Source: a virus
Direction: 5' to 3' (one strand)
DNA length: 64,000 nucleotides
IMG/VR virus record: IMGVR_UViG_3300049259_000288
Location: 1-64,000 of that record
The notes under the pieces were generated by a model. The model was given only the letters and a program-made list of their open reading frames with translations, was not told the origin of the DNA and did not search any database. Of this stretch, positions 45,467 to 53,298 are shown piece by piece; the stretch's first letter is position 1, and every line of letters starts with the position of its first letter. The translations under genes and the position numbers were made by a program.

Positions 45467-45840
45467 TGGTTGTTCGATGGACCTTCTCGGACGGCAGCAC
45501 GACGTACACGTTCGAGATCAACCCCAACGAGGGCGGCTCACCAGCACGCAAGCGCGGTGTCGGATTCAGCGTGACGGCGGCACCCGACGGCGGCGTGCTC
45601 GTGTACGAGAAGCGATCCGATCCGCGCACGCTGTCGTTCTCGGGCGTCGTGCTCACCCAGGCGCACTACGACGCGCTCGACGAGTGGTCGGACAAGCACG
45701 AGCCGATCACCCTCACCGACGACCTCTCGCGGTCGTTCACCGTGATCCTCACGAGCTTCGAGCCAAGGCGCGTGCGCTCGGCGCTGTATCCCTGGAAGCA
45801 CACCTACACGTGTGAGGCAATCGTCCTCGCTGCAGCCTGA
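45466..45840 (+). CDS. Tail protein (distal-tail-like), 124 aa
   Basis: ATG in CTGATGG overlapping the tape-measure stop. Beta-rich with WTFSDGSTTYTFEINPNEGG and DDLSRSFTVILTSFEPRR. Position and size fit a distal tail component. Its stop overlaps the next gene. Confidence 0.72.
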   Translation: MVVRWTFSDGSTTYTFEINPNEGGSPARKRGVGFSVTAAPDGGVLVYEKRSDPRTLSFSGVVLTQAHYDALDEWSDKHEPITLTDDLSRSFTVILTSFEPRRVRSALYPWKHTYTCEAIVLAAA

Positions 45841-48149
45841 TGCGCACGATCCCGACGCCGATGCGAGAGCGGTGGGAGGCCGGCGGCCCGTTCGTCGGTG
45901 ACGCCGGTCGCCCGAACGGCTACGTGACCGTGCAGCCCGACTGGTCGTTGCACGAGACGAGCTCGGTCACCACCCCGATCACGAGCAAGTTGCCGTTCCG
46001 CTGGTTCCAGAACCTCGACAACGACCAGACGGAGATCGTCGTCCCGAACGTGCGCGCCATCGTGAAGGACCGGTCGCTCGACGCCGACTCCAACACGTGC
46101 GAGATCGTGATGGTCAACACGAGGATGGGCTCGAACGTCGGCAACCCCGGCGGGATCGGTCAACCGGGCTACTACTCGTGGGACTACGGCTCTCCGGCCG
46201 CCGCCGCCCGATGGGGCCAGGTCATCCACTCGTGGTCGAACGTGCTCATCCCCAACGCCCTGTTGCGGACCTACCAGGGGTACGGCGGCTGGGACGGCAA
46301 CGCGCAGATCCCGCTCGCGGATGCCATCGAGGCCGGGTACGTGGTGCTCACCGGGCTGTGGCTCATCGACGAGGTCACGCCCAGCACCAACGCGCTGCAG
46401 ACCATCAAGTGCCGGGACATGTTCAAGCTGCTGATCGAGCAGCCGATCTACGGCTACTTCGCCGGCATCATCCCGTACTTCCGGCCCGTGGGACACACCG
46501 AGGTCGCGTACCCGCTTGACTACCGGCGGTACTGGTACGAGGAGATCGTCAACCCCGCAGTCCCCGTCTACGACTTCACCGACCCCGTCGCCTCGGGGCC
46601 TGGCGGCGAAGGCCCGAAGTACATCACCGACGTCTCGATGTCCGCTGACGGCAAGGGCTACTGGCTCGTCGGCACCGACGGCGGTGTGTTCACGTTCGGC
46701 ACCAAGTTCTACGGGTCACGCGGCGGTGTCACCGACACCGACTCGATGGTGTCGATCGCCGCTGACCCGCGCAACCACGGCTACTGGCTGCTGTCCGAGG
46801 ACGGCGGCGTGTTCACCGAAGGCGATGTCGACTTCTTCGGTGCGGGCGCCGGCGGCGGAACGCCCAACTACCGGCGGATCCGTGCGCACCCGTCCGGTGA
46901 TGGGTACTGGACGGTCCGCAAGGACGGCACCGTCGAGGCGTTCGGCGCTGCCGTGCACCACGGCGACCATCCGGCGACGGCGTTCGACATCATCGACATC
47001 TGCCCTACCAAGTCTGGCAACGGCTACTGGTTGCTCGCGATCGACGGCGCCATCTACACCTACGGCGACGCGCTGTTCTACGGCCGTGCCGCGGCGAGCC
47101 TCGACATCTCCGTCGCGATGTGCGCGACACCCGACGGGAAGGGCTACTGGATTGTCAGTTGGAACGGCGTGCTCCGTGCCTACGGATCCGCGCCGACGCT
47201 CAGGCTCAACGGTGCCGATTACGCTGGCCATCTCAACGACCCGATGGTCGGCATCGCCGCCACCCCCACCGGTCACGGCGTCGTGCTCGCCGGCGGCGAC
47301 GGCGGCGTGTTCACCTACGGCGACGGCCCCTTCTACGGGTCGCTGCCAGCTGGGTTCACGTACTTCGTGCAGCACCCGGGGAACTATCTCGACTACCGAG
47401 ACATCGTGAAGGATCTGCTTCGGTGGGCGGGGTTCCTCGCCTACGGCGACGGCGGCGACAGCGTGTACGGCACGCTCGAGGCCACCGGGGCGTTCTCTGA
47501 CGACAAGCTGCCGAAGGAGATGTTCGACAAGGTCCCGGTGATCGACGCTCTCAAGAAGATCAAGGAAGTCGTCGGCTACAACCTGTGGTGCGGCGACGAA
47601 GGCGAGGCGCGGTTCCAGCAGCCGAACTGGTATGCGCTCGGCAATCTGATCGAGGACAACTCACGTGTCGAGGACGTCCCCGAGATCGACGAGCGGATCC
47701 AGCTCGTCGACTACAGCGTGCCCTACAACGACAAGAGCACGCGCTCGTCGATCATCGTCGCGAGCGTCGATCCCACCGCCGGTCTTGACGCCATCGTGTC
47801 CACTGAGGCACCGCTGACGTCACCGCTGCTGCGCGGCATGAAGCGGCCCATGATGATCGTCAACGGCAACCTCACGAACATCTACGAGCAGTGGCGGATG
47901 ATCGATCTCATCAAGCGGCACCTTGAGTTCGCGTACCGTCCGGGTAGCGCGACCTGCTGGGCGACACCGATGATCCAGCTGAACGACCAGGTTCGCATCT
48001 ACGAGCGGCAGACAGCGGAGACGGCCATCCACTATGTGCGCGGCATCCACGACGAGATGGTGCTCGATTCGAGTGGTGAAGCGTCCTGGATGATGTCGGT
48101 GACAACGATCTGGTTGGGAGAGGCTGATGACTTCGTTCTCACAGAGTGA
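45840..48149 (+). CDS. Minor tail protein with inserted GYWL-type repeats
   Basis: 769 aa. The outer parts (about 1-255 and 510-769) look like a baseplate or tail-tip protein. Residues about 260-507 form seven or so repeats, e.g. GKGYWLVGTDGGVFTFG, HGYWLLSEDGGVFTEG, DGYWTVRKDGTVEAFG, NGYWLLAIDGAIYTYG, typically followed by FYG. Repeats of this pattern are abundant in secreted and surface proteins of actinobacteria and probably fold as a beta-propeller. An insertion of a host-derived domain for surface binding is likely. Confidence 0.82.
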   Translation: MRTIPTPMRERWEAGGPFVGDAGRPNGYVTVQPDWSLHETSSVTTPITSKLPFRWFQNLDNDQTEIVVPNVRAIVKDRSLDADSNTCEIVMVNTRMGSNVGNPGGIGQPGYYSWDYGSPAAAARWGQVIHSWSNVLIPNALLRTYQGYGGWDGNAQIPLADAIEAGYVVLTGLWLIDEVTPSTNALQTIKCRDMFKLLIEQPIYGYFAGIIPYFRPVGHTEVAYPLDYRRYWYEEIVNPAVPVYDFTDPVASGPGGEGPKYITDVSMSADGKGYWLVGTDGGVFTFGTKFYGSRGGVTDTDSMVSIAADPRNHGYWLLSEDGGVFTEGDVDFFGAGAGGGTPNYRRIRAHPSGDGYWTVRKDGTVEAFGAAVHHGDHPATAFDIIDICPTKSGNGYWLLAIDGAIYTYGDALFYGRAAASLDISVAMCATPDGKGYWIVSWNGVLRAYGSAPTLRLNGADYAGHLNDPMVGIAATPTGHGVVLAGGDGGVFTYGDGPFYGSLPAGFTYFVQHPGNYLDYRDIVKDLLRWAGFLAYGDGGDSVYGTLEATGAFSDDKLPKEMFDKVPVIDALKKIKEVVGYNLWCGDEGEARFQQPNWYALGNLIEDNSRVEDVPEIDERIQLVDYSVPYNDKSTRSSIIVASVDPTAGLDAIVSTEAPLTSPLLRGMKRPMMIVNGNLTNIYEQWRMIDLIKRHLEFAYRPGSATCWATPMIQLNDQVRIYERQTAETAIHYVRGIHDEMVLDSSGEASWMMSVTTIWLGEADDFVLTE

Positions 48150-48348
48150 CGACGAGCCGGTCGACCCGCGACGCCTGCCGCTCACGCCGATCACTGGCCG
48201 TTCACGCAGGCTGCTGCTGACCCAGCTCGACAAGAGCGACAGCGAGGTCGTCGTCATGCGGCCGCACATGATGCGCAGCATCCCCACGATCATCGAGCCG
48301 GAGGAGGATACCGATGCCACAGCCAGGCCCGGCGATCCGCCCGTTTGA
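48127..48348 (+). CDS. Small hypothetical protein, 73 aa
   Basis: ATG overlaps the end of the upstream gene; the next gene's start overlaps this one. Begins MTSFSQSDDEPVDPRRLPLT, ends with an acidic Pro-rich tail (SIPTIIEPEEDTDAT). Function unknown; in the tail operon. Confidence 0.7.
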   Translation: MTSFSQSDDEPVDPRRLPLTPITGRSRRLLLTQLDKSDSEVVVMRPHMMRSIPTIIEPEEDTDATARPGDPPV

Positions 48349-48703
48349 GGTTCGTCGTGAGCAGATCGACCGTGTTGAGGCACTCGCGGGTGGCGTGTTC
48401 CGGTACTGCACGTCCTTCGCCGTGCATGGCGCTGGCGAAGCTGCCGTTGATATCAACTTCCCCGTGAAGTTCTCCGAGTTGCCGAACGTCAGCGACGGCA
48501 CGAGCCTCAAAGCCGGCTCCGTCGTCGAGGAAGGCAACATGCCACACGGCCACGCCTGCGTTCTCGAGTGGCAGTTCGACGGGGCCGACGCGTACATCGG
48601 CGCGACGGTCGGGCTTGTCATGTACGGCTCCGACGACCAGGACGCCCTCATCCACCTCGGCGTCGAAGGCAAGGCGCTGCAGGCGCCGTTCCCGACGTCG
48701 TAG
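48314..48703 (+). CDS. Small tail-region protein, 129 aa
   Basis: ATG after GAGGAGGATACCG. Beta-rich (RYCTSFAVHGAGEAAVDINF, CVLEWQFDGADAYIGATVG). Small proteins of this kind occur beside minor tail proteins in actinophages. The stop overlaps the GTG of the Kelch protein. Confidence 0.7.
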   Translation: MPQPGPAIRPFEVRREQIDRVEALAGGVFRYCTSFAVHGAGEAAVDINFPVKFSELPNVSDGTSLKAGSVVEEGNMPHGHACVLEWQFDGADAYIGATVGLVMYGSDDQDALIHLGVEGKALQAPFPTS

Positions 48704-51700
48704 TGGCCGCCTGGGCTCCCATCGCCGACCTTCCCGAAGTCGGCGACACGTGGTCGGTGTGCGCGCACGCCGGCAAGGTGTACCTCACCCTCGGGCGGAC
48801 GCCCACCTACGGCGCCGGCTACCCGTGGATCCTTGAGTACGACCCGGTCGCGGACACCTACACCCAGAAGGCGGAGTGCCCGCACCCGTGCAGCTACGGA
48901 AGCTTCGCGTACTGGGACGGGGTGTTCTACCTGATCGGCGGCGACGACGTCGACGACAACAGCACCCGCGTGCTCGGGTACGACATCGCCACCGACACCT
49001 GGTTCGAGTGTGCTGCGCTGCCGTACAAGTCCGAGGACGGCGCGGCGATCGCGATCGCCGGCGGGGCAGGCGGCAAGATCGTCGTCACCGGCGGCTACGA
49101 CGACACGACCCTGCACGGCCACACCCAGGTCTACGACATCGCCACCGACACGTGGTCGGTTGGCACCGACTGGCCTGGCGTCATCGGCTATCACGCCATG
49201 GTCCCCGGCGCCACCAGCGGCACGGTGCAGACCATCGGCGGCTACGGGAACCTCACCGGCCCCGACGACCCGCGCGACGACATGATCGTCGTCTACGAGT
49301 ACACGCTCGCCACGAGCACATGGGCGCACGTCGGCGACGTCTCCCTCCCGATCGACGGGCCCGCGTTTACCCAGGTCGGCACCGACGCGTATCTGGTGTC
49401 CGGCACCTACATCCCCGATGCTGACTACGTGCCGACCGTGCAGGTGTGGGGCATCGCGTCGCACGCACCGCAGCACGACACCGACTACCCGTCCGGCATC
49501 TGGGCAGCAGCAGCAACGGCGATCGGCACGACGATCTTCGTGTTCGGCGGCTACGCCACCGGGCCTGGCGAGACAGCCGGCGCGTACAAGCTCGCCACCG
49601 ACCCGCAACCCGGCTGGCCGAGTTCACCGGTGCCGTCCGAGACCCCCGGCGACTCCGCCTACCGGCCGCTCCTCATCCCCGACCCCGGCGGGTCGTCCGA
49701 CGTCAGCGGAACGCTCGACGCCACGACGGTCGGCGCGACGTCGAGGGGCTACGACCCGTACGCGACCTTCGGCTACGGGTCGAGCATCTGGATCAAGTTC
49801 CCGCGGCTGCCAGAAGGAGCGTTCGTTCACGTCACCGTGCACGGCGGCGCGTTTGGTGCGAGCTGGTTCGCGGCCCTCTACCGCGTCACTCCCGGCAACT
49901 TCTTCGGGAGCAGCAGCGGCGGCAACCAGCTCGCCGGCGCGACCGTTGAGCTCGACAACACGTTCATCCCGAGCGACGGGACCTACGACTACTTGCTCGT
50001 CGTCGTCTCGCAGACCACCGACGAGCACGCGTTCACCGTCGACTGGCGCCACGCCATCCCGCTGTCGGCACCGCACAACGACGGCAAGTACAGCCTCGCC
50101 GTGCCCGAACGACGAAAGCGGCACCCGTGGTACACCAAGCCGCGCTGGGCGCAAGGCAGAGGCACGTCGAGCTACCCGACGTATCCGGGAAACCCGAACG
50201 CGTACGACGTCACCATGCGGCCCGCCCCCTATGGACCAAACGACGCGATGATCATCACGAACGAGCACATCGGAGCCGGCGTCCGCCACGTGCACTTCAC
50301 CGCTGACGCCGTGACGGTCGGTCCGCCGACGCTGCTGCGTCCTGTCACCGATGACGGTGGCGGTATCTATCACTCCGACTTCCTCGGCAACGATGGCATC
50401 GCCGCGATGATCACGAACCGCATCGAAGGCGAACCCGAGTTCTGGATCTACGGGCTTGATGCCGCCACCCAAGCGTTCGACGTCGCGCCGGGACCGGTCG
50501 GCCTCTACAACTCGAACGCCATTTGGACGGTGCGCCTCTCAGCGACGCGCGGCTTGTTCTTCTGTGACGCCAGCCAGACGGGGATCGGGCCGTACATCTC
50601 CTCGGGCATCATCGGCATTGTCGACTTCGACGGCGTCACCCCCACGATCACGTCCATCAGTCTCGACGAAGCTCTCGGCAGCCCCACCCCGAGCACGCAG
50701 TCCACGTCGGTGTTCACGTTCACGTGGGCGACCCGGCTCACCGACACGACGGCGCTCGTGCTGTTCCGCTACTACGAGTACACGGGGCCTGACTTCCCGT
50801 TCTACACCGAGCGCCGCCGCGCCGGGGTGCTCACCATCTCCGGTTCGACCGCGACGTTCGGGCCGCTCACCGAGCTCGACCCCATCGAGAACATCGACCC
50901 CGAGAACTGGGGAATCGGGTACTACGGCCTGTTCAACTCGTTCCGGTCAGCGACACCCGGCCGTGTCGACGCGCCCGTCCGCCACTTCGACGACTCGATC
51001 GACCTCGCCGTGTTCACCATCGCGGGCGGCGCCGTCTCCATCAGCTTCGAGCCTGTACCAATCCACCCGTTCATCATCATCGGATGGCCGATGGACTTGG
51101 GCGGAGGACTGGGCTGGGCGCTCGTCGACCCCCGGTCGTCCATCCCGAACACACTTCTCGCGCCCGTGTCTCGGTTCTCGCAGAGCGGAGTCCGCTACCC
51201 GCTGCAATCCGTCGAGGACCCCGACGTCTCCATCGACATCGAGAACGCGATCCTGATCGGCGGCTCCCCCTACGGCGACAACAACAGCGAGTATTCGCTC
51301 AACCCCGTCTACATGGTCCGGCCGACCCTCGTCGGCGACCTCGTCCTCAACACCAACTTCGGGACGGACGTCGTCACCTGCATCCAGATCCCGCCGGAAC
51401 CAGCGGGGCCGCGCGACGCGCAGCACGCCACCATCATCGAAGTCGACCCGACCATCCCCGACCCTTCCGGCTTCGCGATGGCCGCCTACACGCCGATCTA
51501 CGAGTTCACCGGCGAAGCAGACAGCGGCCCCGCGTTGTTCATGGGCGACGCGCACCGTTCCGACCATGACGCCTGGCGCGCCCTCGACGGGTCCACGCTC
51601 CCGGTCCTGTTTCACGAGGGCTACCGCACCGTCGACTTCCTCGGCGTGCCGCCGTACATCCCGGACCAGGATCTTGACATTCGCGTCCGGTGGGTCGGCA

Positions 51701-53298
51701 CCGGCGCGCCGGCGGTCATCGGCGTGGAAAGACCCGCCGACACCTACTTCGTTGACGCTGGCGACGTCACCACGTTCGTTGCGCACTGCATGTTCCTGCT
51801 GTCGTGGGCGTTCGACGGCACCGACCAGCCGGTGCGTGAGGCGCGCGCATCGATCACGTTCGCCAACAGTTTCAACGAGGACATCACCACCGTGCACGGG
51901 CCGTGGCTTGTCCTTCCGTTCTTCGACGCCGGGTTCCGACCGATCAAGGTGAAGGCCGCCGCCCCTACTGGCACGGTCACGGCCGGGTTCACCGTCGAGA
52001 TGCGCCACGGCGACGGCACACCGTTCACCTCGACCGATGACCAGCTCGTTGTGAGCTCCCCCGACTTCTGGGTGGGCGCCGACAAGCTCGTCGACTTCGG
52101 CGACAACGGCCTCGTCAAGCTCGGCGACGCGCTCATCGCCGCAGGACCATCCGCCCCGGGCGGGCCGACGCAGATGCACGTGCTCGGCGGCGACGCTTTC
52201 GGCCCACGCGCCGATCACCACGCGCTCACCGCGGGTGTGGACGACGGCACCATCTGGGCCGCGGCGTGGCTCGGCGCGCCGACCTACGAGTACCGGATCC
52301 GCCAGTACAGCCATCTCGGCGCGCTGCTCCGCGACTTCCCGTCGCCGCACGGGATGCCGGTGCAGTTGGCGCCCACCGACGGCTGGCTCTACTACACGGT
52401 CGGCACCATGAACGTGTACGGCATCCACCTCGCTACCGGCACCGACGTCATCGTCATCGACAGCGCCTACAACCACGACCACCTCGACAACGACAACATC
52501 GCCGGCCTCGCCGTGCTCAAGCAGCCCACAGGTGACGCGCCTGCGCCGGACGACCCGGCGATGCCGCTCCTCCCCGACGGCATCAGGCTTCTCACCGGAC
52601 GGCAAGACACCTTCCACATCACCGAACCCGGCGTCGACACGACACCCGCCGACATCCTCCGCTTCGCCGCCAGCGCCATGGTCCCCGGCACCGTGCACGC
52701 GGAGTCGGAGCGGTCGTTCGTGTACCTCGCGCGCGGCAGCCTCAGCGGCTACGACCACGGCATCGCCCGCATGTGGACTGACGGCATCACCTGGATGGAG
52801 GACCCCGTCGTCACGTTCCTCACCCCAGCGCGCGGAGCCGCCGTCGCGCTCGTCCCATCGCGGGTCGTGCACGTCCTCGCGGCGCAGGGTGTGACCGCGA
52901 CGTTGCACCGCGGCCGGCAGGTCAAGACCGCGAACGTCAACGTCGGCCGGATGCGACCCAACCATCGCGTGTCGACCGGCGGCGACCTCGTGCGCGTCGC
53001 GTGGGAGGTCACCGGCCGCGTCTACGAGAACGGTCCCGACGCGACGCCGATCGACATCACTGGGCATCTCGTCAAGGCGGTCCTCACTGCCGACATTGCC
53101 GGTACCACGGACACGACGATCACCGTGACGCGCGACGGCACCACCGTCGGCACGGCGATGCTTCCTGCCGGTGAGACCGAATGGGAGACGCCGTTCGGCA
53201 CGATCACCTGGGCGTCCGGGCAGGATGTCGACTTCACCCTCGCTCCCGGCATGGGACTCGAGGGGCTCATCGTCGAGCTCGACTGGTCGTGGTCATGA
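48703..53298 (+). CDS. Large tail protein with N-terminal Kelch repeats
   Basis: 1531 aa; GTG overlaps the upstream TAG. Residues about 1-300 contain Kelch-type repeats with W..Y...TDTW and GG-containing turns, e.g. YDIATDTWFECAALP, GKIVVTGGYDDTTLHGHTQV, YDIATDTWSVGTDWPG, FVFGGYATGPGE, which should fold as a beta-propeller. The rest is a beta-rich minor tail protein with many aromatic/Asp/Pro turns and no recognised catalytic motif. Kelch propellers bind proteins or sugars, so a host-receptor role is likely. Confidence 0.8.
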   Translation: MAAWAPIADLPEVGDTWSVCAHAGKVYLTLGRTPTYGAGYPWILEYDPVADTYTQKAECPHPCSYGSFAYWDGVFYLIGGDDVDDNSTRVLGYDIATDTWFECAALPYKSEDGAAIAIAGGAGGKIVVTGGYDDTTLHGHTQVYDIATDTWSVGTDWPGVIGYHAMVPGATSGTVQTIGGYGNLTGPDDPRDDMIVVYEYTLATSTWAHVGDVSLPIDGPAFTQVGTDAYLVSGTYIPDADYVPTVQVWGIASHAPQHDTDYPSGIWAAAATAIGTTIFVFGGYATGPGETAGAYKLATDPQPGWPSSPVPSETPGDSAYRPLLIPDPGGSSDVSGTLDATTVGATSRGYDPYATFGYGSSIWIKFPRLPEGAFVHVTVHGGAFGASWFAALYRVTPGNFFGSSSGGNQLAGATVELDNTFIPSDGTYDYLLVVVSQTTDEHAFTVDWRHAIPLSAPHNDGKYSLAVPERRKRHPWYTKPRWAQGRGTSSYPTYPGNPNAYDVTMRPAPYGPNDAMIITNEHIGAGVRHVHFTADAVTVGPPTLLRPVTDDGGGIYHSDFLGNDGIAAMITNRIEGEPEFWIYGLDAATQAFDVAPGPVGLYNSNAIWTVRLSATRGLFFCDASQTGIGPYISSGIIGIVDFDGVTPTITSISLDEALGSPTPSTQSTSVFTFTWATRLTDTTALVLFRYYEYTGPDFPFYTERRRAGVLTISGSTATFGPLTELDPIENIDPENWGIGYYGLFNSFRSATPGRVDAPVRHFDDSIDLAVFTIAGGAVSISFEPVPIHPFIIIGWPMDLGGGLGWALVDPRSSIPNTLLAPVSRFSQSGVRYPLQSVEDPDVSIDIENAILIGGSPYGDNNSEYSLNPVYMVRPTLVGDLVLNTNFGTDVVTCIQIPPEPAGPRDAQHATIIEVDPTIPDPSGFAMAAYTPIYEFTGEADSGPALFMGDAHRSDHDAWRALDGSTLPVLFHEGYRTVDFLGVPPYIPDQDLDIRVRWVGTGAPAVIGVERPADTYFVDAGDVTTFVAHCMFLLSWAFDGTDQPVREARASITFANSFNEDITTVHGPWLVLPFFDAGFRPIKVKAAAPTGTVTAGFTVEMRHGDGTPFTSTDDQLVVSSPDFWVGADKLVDFGDNGLVKLGDALIAAGPSAPGGPTQMHVLGGDAFGPRADHHALTAGVDDGTIWAAAWLGAPTYEYRIRQYSHLGALLRDFPSPHGMPVQLAPTDGWLYYTVGTMNVYGIHLATGTDVIVIDSAYNHDHLDNDNIAGLAVLKQPTGDAPAPDDPAMPLLPDGIRLLTGRQDTFHITEPGVDTTPADILRFAASAMVPGTVHAESERSFVYLARGSLSGYDHGIARMWTDGITWMEDPVVTFLTPARGAAVALVPSRVVHVLAAQGVTATLHRGRQVKTANVNVGRMRPNHRVSTGGDLVRVAWEVTGRVYENGPDATPIDITGHLVKAVLTADIAGTTDTTITVTRDGTTVGTAMLPAGETEWETPFGTITWASGQDVDFTLAPGMGLEGLIVELDWSWS

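Noticed and set aside
48568-48702. Longer N-terminus for the Kelch protein
   Set aside because: The extra 45 codons are Arg-rich shadow sequence of the preceding gene; the GTG at 48703 overlaps that gene's stop as usual here.
50947-53067. 706-codon open frame on the minus strand
   Set aside because: Antisense to the Kelch tail protein; composition typical of a shadow frame.
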